Made by a program: the position numbers and the translations under genes. Positions 36,958 through 47,384 of a stretch of DNA of 64,000 nucleotides are shown in pieces. The notes beneath the pieces are model-generated. The model ran no database searches. It was not told the DNA's origin and saw only the letters and a list, made by a program, of their open reading frames with translations. The stretch is from Proteromonas lacertae (taxonomy: Eukaryota; Sar; Bigyra; Opalinata; Proteromonadidae), in assembly GCA_002245135.1 (NCBI GenBank), contig NGBS01000297.1, positions 209,244-273,243 of the forward strand. The letters are read 5' to 3'. The stretch's first letter is position 1; each line of letters opens with the position of its first letter.

Positions 36958-36992
36958 AATTTTAATTTGCATTTTTTGAAGTTAATCTTATC

Positions 36993-37820
36993 ATGAGTAT
37001 ATCACAAATCAACACAAAAATTATCAGAACAATTGTTAAACAGAATAGAGCTTGGAATAGATCAGTTAAGAATGTTAATCCAGAATTCTTCAAAATACAA
37101 GCTAATAAACAAGTTCCATATGCTTTAGCCATTGGCTGTTCAGATAGTCGTGTTCCAATGACACAATTATGTGATGCTGCTCCAGTATTTTTATTCATTT
37201 AATCAACTAGGGTGATTTTTTCACTACTCGTAACGTTGCCAATGTAGTAAATCCAAACGATAAAAGTTTATCCATGGGTATAACAATTATTCATATTATA
37301 TAGTGTTGGATTATGGTTTACATCATTTAAAAATACCTAATGTCATTGTATTTGGACATTATAATTGTGGAGGAGTTGCTCTTGCCATGCAACAAGCTGA
37401 AGTATATTAAAAGGTTATTAATTCTATGATTAGTCAAAATCTCAAACTGATATTAGAAATCCAGCTGAAGAATGGGTTGATCCAATTGTTAAGATGATTA
37501 GAGATAATAAGTATTATCATATCTTAAATTTACTCTATTATAGTGATATATTAAGCAAAATTGAAGATAAGTACAAGAGATACGATAGAGTATGTGAATT
37601 ACATTGTGGATTTTGTTGTAGAGCAATAGCTGAACATCCAGTAGCAAAATCACTATTTGAAGCAGGTAATTTATGTATTTATGGTATTATGTACGAGTAT
37701 GACAATAATATGTTTTATTTTCATAGTCCTGCAAGAGGTAAACTCTCTAGAGATGGTTATGCACTTCATAAAAGTAATAAAGATGTTTTTGATCCTACAT
37801 TTATGAATGTAACTTGGTAA
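36993..37820 (+). CDS. Beta-class carbonic anhydrase
   Basis: Beta carbonic anhydrases are zinc enzymes that interconvert CO2 and bicarbonate. Splicing out introns at about 37187-37212, 37277-37302, 37400-37431 and 37513-37545 gives a continuous frame. It holds ALAIGCSDSRVP (zinc Cys and the Asp-Arg dyad), FFTTRNVANVV, VFGHYNCGGVALAM (zinc His and Cys) and a C-terminal strand region NLCIYGIMYEYDNNMFYF. All zinc ligands are present. Length is about 230 residues, normal for the family. No clear signal peptide is seen; the N-terminus is basic (KIIRTIVKQNRAW), so a mitochondrial-type location is conceivable but unproven. Confidence 0.9.
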
Positions 37821-37892
37821 ACCTTCATTTTTACGATTGATATTATTGTTTTCTGTTTAGTATGTGTGGTATTGAAAAAATAAATATAATAA

Positions 37893-39740
37893 TTAATATG
37901 CTTCACCATCATTAAATAAATAATAGTTATTCACTATATTATTTTCATATTTCACAACTTTATAAATGAAATTATATTTATCTCCTACTTCTTCATAAAA
38001 CCATGCTTTTTCTCCTACTCTTGGTAATTTTGGATGAATAGAATATGCATCTCTTTTTAGATAATCTCCATTTGAACATCTTATCATTACAGTTTTAGAC
38101 TCTTCATCATATTCATTTATAGTTCCTTCTTTATTTGAATCAAATAGAATTATTTGACTGATGAATAAGTAATATCTACCTGTACAGAAATAATTTGGCA
38201 ATATATAATTACGAGGAATATTATCACTATATTCTCTTCTTATTGGAAAGTAAACAGAGTATGTATCATTATAGTCTATACCATATATTATTCCATAAAA
38301 GTAATGATTTATTTCAGAACTCTTTTTTGAACAAACAACTTCACCTCTCTTAAAAATGTGGTTATTCTTCTTCACTATTCTATCTTCGACAACTTTCATA
38401 TTTATATCATTAGCAACAATAGCATATGTTCCATTTGGGTTGATATTCTTAATATAAGATTGTATATAATGACTGGAAGTTTCTAAATACAATATGTTTT
38501 CAGATTTATAGAATTCTGGATATGTTATATTCCTTTCATACTTTGATATTATTTCATTGTCTTCTAACAGTATTTTATATCTTTTTTCTCCATATCTCTC
38601 ATCAATTTGCATAATAAACCCTCTTTTAATAATATTTTTCTTATTATTTATTTCTACATAATCTTTAAGTTGAAATAAATCATTATTAGGTATAGATCTC
38701 AACAATTTAGTATTTTTCATACCACAATAAGCATTTCCTATTATTTCATATTCACCATCTTCACTTTCATCAGATCCAATTTTTGCTATCACACATTTAT
38801 CACCTTGTTTATATATACACCTATCACCTTTTTTGAATTGGTTGTACAATCTAATGTCTTTACATTTAATATAATTATCATAATCTCTAATTTTGAATTC
38901 TATAATACCATCATCTATTAAGGATTCAATATACTTTTCATACACAAAATGTTCAACTTTATCATCATAGAAATTACATTTTAATAATTTTTCATCCATA
39001 TTGTCTATATTACACAATTCTATGTGTTTCTCAACTAGACTTGTATTGTCACAATTATCATCAATTTCATTCAACATTCTTTCATAGATTTTATAGTCGT
39101 CTATCAAATTATTTTTTATTTCATTTAACTTTTCATTTAAATAACTACATTTTTCTATATCATTATCATATATCCTTAATAAATCATATCTATTAACTAT
39201 AAATAAACAATATACATATTTCCTTCAACTTTATTTCTATATATTTTCAGTATTTCTGTATCATTTATTCTTTTGGAATACTCTTCTTCGTTTTGTTTGA
39301 TTAAAGATGTGTAATAATCATAAATGATATTGTTGAATGTGATTTTGTTTATCAAATATTTGTAATTGGAAAAATATATCAATGTCTTTAATAAACGATT
39401 TATTAATCTCATTATATAGTCATTACATTCCATTGAGTCATTCTTTTCTACTTTTAATAATTTGTTTATTATTATTTTCAGTATTTCATTTTCAATCTCG
39501 AAATTTTTGAATCTATTTTCTTTCATCATATCACTCATTTTACACATTATTGTCAATAAGTTTTCTATTATTTCTTTCAGATTATATACATCTATGTAAT
39601 TGGTGTTGGTGATTGGATCATTATTGATATAAAGATTATTCACATTGATATTGTAACTATTAAAATATTCACTCATTAAACTTATCTCTCCTTTCATTTT
39701 AGGAAATAATTCGATTATCTAATATCATTAATATATCATC

Positions 39741-39771
<31 letters not shown>

Positions 39772-40099
39772 GAATTTTAGATATATGTTTCAGTTGAAGT
39801 ATTTTCTTTTTTATATCTCTCAAACTCATTTTACTGTCTATCTTATTGTACATATATCTATTTAATGTATTTTCTTCTTTCAATATGAATGGATATTCAT
39901 TTAAGTATAATTTCTTATAATATATTTTATGCTATTTCATTTTATTATTATTATATATATATATTATACTTTTATTGAATACAATAATGATAAATCTATC
40001 ACTCTCTTTTCTTTCATCTCTTGCATTTTCATCAAGTTCTCTTTACAACTCTCATCATCATAACATAATATTTCATTTATTAATTCTTTTCTATTTAAA

Positions 40100-40130
<31 letters not shown>

Positions 40131-43051
40131 CAAGTTTAATTCATCTATCTCTTTTATTGACAGTATTGAATTCATCTCATTCAAATAATTATAATTCTCT
40201 TTTAGTTCACATAGTTTGTTTATATTTATATCATATATATTCTCATTCTTCTTTTCTATATCATCTAAGTCAATTATTAGCTTGCTTTCTCGAAGTTCAT
40301 ATTCATTTCTCATTAATATGTTCTTTAACATATTTCTATTCATTATATTCATCAAATATATACATATGTATATCCATTTTGGGAATTATATCTCTCACAT
40401 ATTTTACTTCTATCTCATCTAATACTCTTTCTAATATCGTATTTATTGTATTATCATCATAGTCTTCTTCTTTCAGTAATACACTTATATCAGTCTCTTT
40501 TAAACTGAATTTGTTTATTTCATTTATATTATTCTTTAATTCTTCTTTTATATTATTCACATTTTTCCAATTATCTAAAAATTGATTTATCTTTTTTAAT
40601 TTGGTTAGTAGAATCTCAAGTATTTCTTGATCACTCTTTTGTAAATCTAAATTGTTCATTTCTATGTATAGTTTCAATAATATTGATTTGTTTATTAGAT
40701 TAAATCTATCTTTTTCTTCTAATTTATACATTTCTTCTTTTATCGTATTATATTTTATCATTTTTAGCTTTATCTCATTTATCTATTATTCATTACATTA
40801 TATTAACATATATATATATATATATATATATATTCATACATTCTCATTACATATATTACATATTATACTCTCTTTATAGTTGTTTAGTATTATATCACTT
40901 TTCTCTAGTAACATTTCACAGTCTAATTCTTTCAGTATTTCCATTTTACTTTTATATTCTTCCATTGAATATTCCATTGAAGGTATTTCATCTTTTAAAT
41001 CTATATCATTATTTTTCTCATATTCTATTAGATTTAATAGTTTTAAATAGTTTAGATTATCTTTCATGATTTTCATTAATTTTTCATTTTCTTCTTTCTT
41101 TTCTAACATCTCACTTATATCTTTCAATATTATATCATTATAATCATTGATATAACTCTATATATATATATATATTATAATTATCATTTTAATATATACA
41201 TTTATTTCTTTATTACACTCATTCATATCTTCGATTGTTGTATTTTCTGATAAGATCTTATTCTCATTTTTTTTCATTTCATCATATGATTCTTCATATC
41301 TGTTGAATAATTCGGAATAAACGTCATTGTCATATAACTTGTATGTATTGAGTTTGATGAAGATATAATCCCTAAATAATAATAACTATACTAATAATTC
41401 ATACAGACATGAAAGCTGGTTATAAGTATTCTTTGAAGAATGGCAGTAATTAAATGAGTTCATTAACAACATGTCTAATTTTAAGATATATTTTATAGGT
41501 TCTTCATATTCTAAGAATTTGTAATTCTTGTGTTTATTTGATACTTCAATACTATTCACAAATTCTTTAAAATACTCAAAATTTCTGTTTTCTTCTATAC
41601 TTTTGACTATTTGATTGAATGATTCATCTGAAAGTAAATCATTATAAAACATTAAACAAAAGTATAATTTAGCTTTATTACAATCTTTTTCTTCCTTATA
41701 TTTTTCTATCAACTCTTTTGATCTTTTATTCTTTAATCTTATTGAATCCAACTGAACACAATGATAGTTCCATCTTCCCTCATAGATCATATTATAATAA
41801 TCTGCCCCATATGAATTAGCTTCATCATAATTTAAAGTTTTCTCTATCTTATATTCTATACCTAACGATTGCATGTATTGTTCAATGGCTTTTTGAATGA
41901 ATGGAATTCTAACTGATCCTCCTAAGATTACTACATTACATTCATTAAAATTTGACATTGTTTTTCCTTCAATAGTAATTGCTCTTTTTATGAGATATTT
42001 TAATCTTATATTGACAAATTTAGAGTTTAATAAATCATTCAATTCATCTATTCTAAAAACTCCACTATAATCACCTTCTTCATAAATATCATCAATCTCC
42101 ACAGCAATCTAAATTGAGAATAATCAATAATTATACTTCAGAAGCACCATCTGCTGATAACTTACATTTACAACTTTCTATTACTTTCTTGATCTTTAAT
42201 ATATTTCTTCTATCATTCTTTAATATATAACCATGTTGTTCACCATATTCATTGATATTACTATAGAAGTAATTAAAAAGTATATTATCAATTTCATTAC
42301 CTCCTAAACTATTATCACTCACATGATTTATTATCTCACATTTACCCTATTCACCATTATATTACAATTATATATACTTTCGTATATTCTATTACACTAA
42401 TCTCACTGTTATTATATCCTATATCCATTAGAATTATCTTTCGATTTTCATTCTCATTTAGTTGACTGTCATTTTCATAACCATAACATAAACTACTACT
42501 TATATAGTTTGGTATTATTTCGATATTATTTATTCCATTTAAATTATATAAACTATATAACAAACTCTGTTTGAATTTGTCTATATAAGATGGAACAGAT
42601 AAACATAGATTAAAAGGATAATTTATGTCTCTTTTTTTTAATTGTTCCATTATTTTATTTATAAACATGTATTCTATTTGATCAATCGTATATATAGTAT
42701 TATCAACATAAAATCCTATTCCATTAACACCTATATTAATCAACGAATCTGGTGAATGTAATGGTATATTCAATATCATTTCTGAGTTTATATTTCCAAA
42801 TAAATCCAATGGTTTGTGTAGTGTACAATTGCCTTTCATCTATTACCTATTATCTGAATATAATACATTGTGTTGGGCTGTTTCTCCAAATAATCTTTCT
42901 GTTTCCTCTAATCTTATAATAAAACTATCAAAATGTAGATGAATTTATACGGTGTGGATTTCTTAGATAATTCATTTTCTATTATGATTGTTGGATGTTT
43001 ACTAGTCAAAACGTATTTACTTCCACCAAAATCACATCCTACACACTCCAT
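37893..43051 (-). CDS. Second giant HSP70-like protein: ATPase-like domain, coiled-coil rod, beta-rich C-terminus
   Basis: The ATG at 43051 starts MECVGCDFGGSKYVLTSKHP, an HSP70-type first loop with GGS for GTT. Introns (for example about 42932-42957 and 42840-42866) lead to LCLSVPSYIDKFKQ, LMDIGYNNSEISVIEY (phosphate-2 region), VILGGSVRIPFIQKAI (adenosine loop) and NYDEANSYGADYY. As in 794-8236, a long charged helical region (about 41390-39000) replaces the substrate domain. The last exon, about 404 residues, carries repeated beta-barrel-like units with GIIYGIDYNDTYSVYF, KGDRCIYKQGDKCVIAKI and GEKAWFYEEVGDKYNF, loosely Tudor/SH3-like. Total is roughly 1,500 residues. Several middle exon joins between 39700 and 41400 were not traced individually. 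Confidence 0.6.
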
Positions 43052-43123
43052 AAAACAAAAAATATGAAAAAGAGTCAAACTTGTTTGTTAATCTATTTTG
43101 ATTTGTTACAGTTATTATTGAAT

Positions 43124-43156
43124 ATGTCTCAAGATTGTATAGTTGGATGTGATTCA
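43124..43156 (+). pseudogene. Truncated start of a further HSP70-like gene at the element edge
   Basis: ATG at 43124 gives MSQDCIVGCD, closely like the start of the divergent neighbour (MECVGCDFGG) and like other HSP70-like starts here. The match ends abruptly at about 43154, where the element's repeated edge sequence begins and a stop follows. It is read as the first exon of an HSP70-like gene cut by the insertion. Only ten codons support this. Confidence 0.45.
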
Positions 43157-43247
43157 TAATAATGAAAGAAAGGGGGAAATGAGTACAATTTGAAACCCCT
43201 ATTTTTTTTGTATTTTTTGTATTGATTTCCCCCTATTGTTTTTTCAC
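43156..43247. repeat. Edge repeat, copy 1 (hairpin-bearing, direct repeat with 58136-58227)
   Basis: About 90 bases shared with 58136-58227 in the same orientation, with only a few differences. The core includes GGGGGAAATGAGTACAATTT and ends GTATTGATTTCCCCCT. AGGGGGAAAT and ATTTCCCCCT at the two ends can pair, with an inner GAAACCCC and T-rich spacer. It sits at the apparent left edge of the element. Confidence 0.85.
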
Positions 43248-43283
43248 CCTTAGAAACATAATTAAACAATAAAAATAATACCA

Positions 43284-43312
43284 ATCGATTCAGCTCATCA
43301 TGCTGAATCGAT
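43284..43312. repeat. Perfect hairpin, 11-bp arms
   Basis: ATCGATTCAGC and GCTGAATCGAT are perfect inverted repeats around a seven-base loop TCATCAT. It lies 40 bases inside the left edge repeat and directly before the larger palindrome at 43320-43385. Confidence 0.85.
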
Positions 43313-43319
43313 ATAAACC

Positions 43320-43385
43320 AAAAAAATGGATCCTTTACTCGATCGTGAAATGGATTTCACGATCGAGTAAAGGACCCATTTTTTT
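43320..43385. repeat. Long palindrome with a two-base loop near the left end
   Basis: Arms at 43331-43351 and 43354-43374 are perfectly complementary over 21 bases (arm contains CTCGATCGTGAAAT) around GG. Allowing one mismatch, pairing extends through flanking A and T runs to about 43320-43385. Such cruciform-capable DNA near an end may mark a replication or resolution site, or a strong terminator for the gene at 43505. Confidence 0.9.
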
Positions 43386-43504
43386 TGGGTTCATTTGAAT
43401 TATGATTTTATGATTTTTATTATAACCCCATAAAAACAATAATAATAAAATATATGATTTAATTTTGATTATGATTTTATATGACTTAATTAGCAGTCAT
43501 TATA

Positions 43505-43762
43505 TCAATCAATATCAATCACATCCATATCATCATCATCTTCAAATCTCTTTCTTTTTCTTTTTGTTTCTTCTTCATGTTTTTCAACATCATGATGATC
43601 ATCTTCTTCTTCTTTATATATATAAATTATTTCTTGCTTCATTTGTCTATGACAAATGATATCATCGTTAGGGTTAGCTTGATCCTCGCTTTGAAAGCCA
43701 GATGGTAGATCGCCATCGCCCCATTCACTTAGCTCATCTCCACATAACTTTTTCAGATCCAT
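43505..43762 (-). CDS. Small acidic protein with a nuclear-localisation-like patch
   Basis: 85 residues, no introns. It starts MDLKKLCGDELSEWGDGDLP, has an acidic-His stretch (EEEDDHHDVEKHEEE), then TKRKRKRFEDDDD, which resembles a nuclear localisation signal, and ends in acidic residues. I recognise no family. It is the leftmost gene of the element and reads towards the left edge. Confidence 0.55.
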   Translation of the reverse strand: MDLKKLCGDELSEWGDGDLPSGFQSEDQANPNDDIICHRQMKQEIIYIYKEEEDDHHDVEKHEEETKRKRKRFEDDDDMDVIDID

Positions 43763-44179
43763 ATTTTAGGGTTAAAAAAATAAATTAAAATAATACAAAA
43801 ATACTAATGTATTATATGTATTATTTTACTTGTATTTTATGTACTCTTTATTGAGATTGAATTGACTTTAGCTAACTATAATTTATATATACTTACTAGG
43901 GTATATACCCATCTCAATTATATCAATATCTTATTTCAGGCAATAATCTAAATCATCTTTGATTATGAAACATATATGAAATCTAACTACATCAATCGAT
44001 TGCTCATGATATGCCATATAATAAGAAACACATCAGATTATTCATTATGTCAATGGATCGTGAGATATTATTTTTTTTTAACAAACCTCAAACATTTGTA
44101 TTACTAAACAAACAATAACTTTATTGATTAGACCCATAAAAATTTAATAATATATATAATAGCAAAAAATACAAAGAAT
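43763..44179. other. Intergenic, divergent promoter region
   Basis: 417 bases between two divergent element genes. It is AT-rich with no ORF worth calling. TATA-like runs precede both starts (TAATATATATAATAG at about 44148-44162 before 44180). No strong repeat was seen. Confidence 0.4.
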
Positions 44180-44677
44180 ATGCCTGACCATTTAACATAT
44201 AATATGCTTAGACAACCTAACGGTGAATATGCTTTTTACATTCATAGATATAGAGACAATAGAGCACATAGATGGGTCATTCAATTTCCAATTAAAACAA
44301 TGAAAATATTAAAAAGAAATAAAGTAAAGGTGTTTATATGTGGTTCACTCAGAACTAATAGAAATGATCCAGAAGCACTAGGTGATTATAGACATCATGG
44401 CGATCAATTAATGATAAACCTCAAAACCTATGGGTATGACAGAAGAGCTTCAATATTAGTAATGAATAGAAAATTAAGAAATGGAGAACATGAGTATGCA
44501 GATGGTGATTGCATTCCTCAAAAATTTAAAAAATATGTTTTTCATCATATGAGTTATCAATGGAATGGAGGGAATTTTTATCACATACATCCAGTTGATA
44601 GAAATGTTGCTGATGGAATTAGTAGTAGTAGTGATAGTAGTGATAGTAGTAGTAGTAGTAGTAGTGACTCTGATTAA
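44180..44677 (+). CDS. Unknown element protein with Ser/Asp tail
   Basis: 165 residues. The body is basic and aromatic (HLTYNMLRQPNGEYAFYIHR, HRWVIQFPIKTMKILKRN), and the last 20 residues are almost only Ser and Asp. No recognised domain. Compact beta-rich composition suggests a folded protein; the tail resembles phosphorylated acidic tails of viral DNA-associated proteins, but no function is claimed. Confidence 0.65.
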   Translation: MPDHLTYNMLRQPNGEYAFYIHRYRDNRAHRWVIQFPIKTMKILKRNKVKVFICGSLRTNRNDPEALGDYRHHGDQLMINLKTYGYDRRASILVMNRKLRNGEHEYADGDCIPQKFKKYVFHHMSYQWNGGNFYHIHPVDRNVADGISSSSDSSDSSSSSSSDSD

Positions 44678-44788
44678 ATACTTAAAAATTCTATTATTAT
44701 ATATATATATATATGTTTGTTTTTGTTTGATAAACATACTATTAATAGTTACTATATTTTAAATAATATCAATTATAAAAATCACAAC

Positions 44789-45172
44789 ATGTCTTATTAT
44801 GGAGGATGGCCAAAAGGGTTTAAAATTAGTAAAGACTGGAATACATATATTCCTAAATCAGTTAATAGGAGTAAATGGAGAAAGAGCTATGATTTGTATA
44901 GAGACAAAGTAAAGAATGCACTACAAAACAAAACAAAAGTTAAATTACAATATAGACAATTAATGAAAATGTATGAACGATTATTAGCTGCTAATCCACC
45001 TAAACAAAGAGGAAGACCAAAAGGAAGTAAAGATAGAGCAAAACGTAAACCAAGACGAGCAGGGCCACGAGCCGCGCCACGAGCCGGGCCAAAGAATGAT
45101 CCACATCGTATTGTTGTGCATAATGGCAGGCATTATCAGTATGGTATTCCAGTTCCTAATATGGATAATTAA
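44789..45172 (+). CDS. Basic AT-hook-type DNA-binding protein
   Basis: I chose the ATG at 44789 (MSYYGGWPKGFKISKDW) over an upstream one, because the intervening leader is AT-biased translated UTR. 127 residues. The middle is a helical basic region; residues about 73-100 contain RGRPKGSKDRAKRKPRR, an AT-hook core (RGRP), followed by Arg/Ala/Pro repeats. It is probably a genome-condensing or core protein of the element. The GC-rich codons in the AT-hook segment stand out from the surroundings. Confidence 0.65.
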   Translation: MSYYGGWPKGFKISKDWNTYIPKSVNRSKWRKSYDLYRDKVKNALQNKTKVKLQYRQLMKMYERLLAANPPKQRGRPKGSKDRAKRKPRRAGPRAAPRAGPKNDPHRIVVHNGRHYQYGIPVPNMDN

Positions 45173-45248
45173 AATAATTCTTTATATATAATTTTTATGT
45201 AATGTTATGTGTGTTTGTTTTTTGGTGTTTGGTACTGCTATATCCGGC

Positions 45249-45331
45249 GGCCACTTGACAACTTGAATTGTAATATAAGTTACAACTGGGGCCACTTGAC
45301 AACTTGAATTGTAATATAAGTTACAACTTGG
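45249..45331. repeat. Two tandem 41-bp repeats between convergent genes
   Basis: Two copies of a unit beginning GGCCACTTGACAACTTG lie head to tail (about 45249-45289 and 45290-45331). Each contains the inverted repeat TTGTAA-TATAAG-TTACAA. A degenerate third start (GGCCAGTTGTAAG) follows. They lie between convergent genes, so a terminator role is plausible; a binding site is the alternative. Confidence 0.75.
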
Positions 45332-45404
45332 GCCAGTTGTAAGATACAAGTTTAACCAAAAGAAACATAATATAATATAATATAATATAAAAAAGCGAAA
45401 TAAA

Positions 45405-45641
45405 TTAAATAGTCATTTTCCTTTGTTTAGTGATTTCAATAAGAGACTGAATATCCTTAAGTGTCTTATCATGTTCTAACCCTTTATTCATCATGGCATC
45501 TATATTATTTCTAAGTTCTTCTATGTCTGTATTGTTTGGAATACAATTGTGTGCCTTTAAGTATTTGAAAAGAGCCAAAGCTATCATATACAATACAAAT
45601 ACGAGAACTGAAAGCAAAACAGTTATTACATCAAAGTCCAT
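45405..45641 (-). CDS. Small single-pass membrane protein
   Basis: 78 residues with one N-terminal TM helix (VLLSVLVFVLYMIALALFKY) followed by a polar, helical C-terminus (DIEELRNNIDAMMNKGLE). No family recognised. Polinton-like viruses often encode such small membrane proteins. Confidence 0.6.
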   Translation of the reverse strand: MDFDVITVLLSVLVFVLYMIALALFKYLKAHNCIPNNTDIEELRNNIDAMMNKGLEHDKTLKDIQSLIEITKQRKMTI

Positions 45642-45708
45642 GTGTGTTTATGAGAATCTTATATAAGAAAACAAAATTAATCAAAGTAATGTATTTATTA
45701 TCAATAAA

Positions 45709-46308
45709 CTAACTTACAAGACATTGGTTATTATTAATATATTCATCCTTAATGGATCTTGGTGATATTGGAGATAAGTCATAATCTGTGAGATTGACAT
45801 TGTCATTGTCATTTTCAAGCTTGACTTGTATTTCTTCTATTTCTTTATTATCATTAGGAGGAGGAGGAGGAGGTAATATATTAGCTTCATGATTCATCAT
45901 AATAATACTTTCTAATAATTGATGAGTTTTTTCAAAAGATGGGTTTCTTTTCTCCTTAATCTTGTTAACACACTCAAGGAACATATTAGGTGTAATGCGC
46001 ACAGTCTCATCTACATCAGAAATACCTAATCGTTGAATTAATTTCTCTTTACTCTCATCCCACCAACATCCATTTTTGAATCTATATTCCAAGTCTAATC
46101 TATACTGTTCATCGACGTATTTGAGTATATATCTGATCTCACTATAAGTTAATTCCTTTTTCTCGCCACATATCAAATTCCATAATTTCGATTTGGTTGG
46201 TGCCCTCATTTTGCCATCCTTTCTAAAGCAATTAATGAGTATTTGTTTATCAGAGTTCCAAAAGTTATATGGCACTGTTCTAAATTTGTGCTCCTGATCG
46301 TTATTCAT
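45709..46308 (-). CDS. Unknown element protein (199 residues)
   Basis: Starts MNNDQEHKFRTVPYNFWNSD. The first 140 residues look like a compact helical fold with Trp and Cys (WNLICGEKKELTYSEIRYI, NGCWWDESKEKLIQRLG). Then a six-proline run and an acidic tail follow. It is divergent from the penton-like gene, with 85 bases between. I recognise no domain. Confidence 0.6.
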   Translation of the reverse strand: MNNDQEHKFRTVPYNFWNSDKQILINCFRKDGKMRAPTKSKLWNLICGEKKELTYSEIRYILKYVDEQYRLDLEYRFKNGCWWDESKEKLIQRLGISDVDETVRITPNMFLECVNKIKEKRNPSFEKTHQLLESIIMMNHEANILPPPPPPNDNKEIEEIQVKLENDNDNVNLTDYDLSPISPRSIKDEYINNNQCLVS

Positions 46309-46340
46309 TTTTAAAAAATAAAAGTGTAATTAATACTAAT

Positions 46341-46361
46341 AATGACAATATTGACATTATT
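46341..46361. promoter_or_regulatory. Shared promoter motif, copy 1
   Basis: AATGACAATATTGACATTAT lies between the divergent starts at 46308 and 46394. Nearly the same string, with one change, occurs at 53632-53652 between divergent starts at 53616 and 53691. Recurrence in two divergent promoters of the element suggests a regulatory site. Confidence 0.45.
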
Positions 46362-46393
46362 AACGAATTTATTTTCAAAATAGATTTTATCTT

Positions 46394-47353
46394 ATGTTAG
46401 TTTCGAATCATCGTGTATACTACTTAAATTCTGATATGATTGTATTATCTGATTCCATGGGTGGAGGAAACAAGTATAAGAAGACATTAAAATTGCAATC
46501 ATTCGATGATGATTATACTCATGTCAGCTTATTACATGCTGTTATACCCAATTCATTCCCAACTATACAGGAAGAAACAAATGATGAGTTTTCATTAGTA
46601 TTCACATTGGGATGGAGACATGATGTTCAAGTAGATGCACCAAAGTATCCAAACATCATAAAACACCTCAAAATACCAGAAGGATTCTATGATGAAACTC
46701 AGATATTAAGTATGATTAATAATTTAGTAAAAAATATGACATATGATGTTTTTGGAATAAATGATGCTGCATATAATGAAGAAGGTTCACATGTGTCTAT
46801 TATACAAGGAAAAGGAGATTTATTTCGTATAGACAATTTCGATGATAATCAAACATATCATATTGAGGTAGCTAATGATATGAATATTATATACTATCAA
46901 AAAGACCCAGTATATTGGATAGAAAAATTAGAGATCATCACCAAAGATCTTAGTTACAAAATATTAGGTATACCTAAAAACAATTACTGGTGTTGTTTTA
47001 AAGAATATATTCCATCTGAAGAACCAGAGAATCAACAAGAAATTATGGTTAAGCCATTCCCATTTACTCAATTACCATTTCGTCCTTCTTTGATATGGGT
47101 TAATTCTATATCTATTAGATTAGACATAGTGAATATTATGCAGGATTCAAATGTATTAGAAAATATACCCGTTTCAAATCCTGAGTTACCATTTATTACA
47201 TATCAGAATAATGACATATTGAATACATCGAAGAGATTTAATAATACCTATAGCAATGGTATGATCACTATTCAGATTACTCAACAAAATGGTTATGAAC
47301 TTAATCTTGATAATATTGAGTTTAATTTAGATATTGTTGTATTTAAAGTCTAA
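46394..47353 (+). CDS. Minor capsid protein (penton-like)
   Basis: 319 residues, just before the major capsid gene, the order common in Polintons. The N-terminus follows the Polinton penton pattern: an opening YYLNSD, KKTLKLQSFDDDYTHVSLLH, IPNSFPTIQEETNDEF and PEGFYDETQILSMINN. It is beta-rich throughout, consistent with a single jelly roll that fills capsid vertices. The stop at 47353 is 31 bases before the next ATG. Confidence 0.8.
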   Translation: MLVSNHRVYYLNSDMIVLSDSMGGGNKYKKTLKLQSFDDDYTHVSLLHAVIPNSFPTIQEETNDEFSLVFTLGWRHDVQVDAPKYPNIIKHLKIPEGFYDETQILSMINNLVKNMTYDVFGINDAAYNEEGSHVSIIQGKGDLFRIDNFDDNQTYHIEVANDMNIIYYQKDPVYWIEKLEIITKDLSYKILGIPKNNYWCCFKEYIPSEEPENQQEIMVKPFPFTQLPFRPSLIWVNSISIRLDIVNIMQDSNVLENIPVSNPELPFITYQNNDILNTSKRFNNTYSNGMITIQITQQNGYELNLDNIEFNLDIVVFKV

Positions 47354-47384
47354 TTTTTTTATTTCTTTATTCTTTTGTTTTCTA

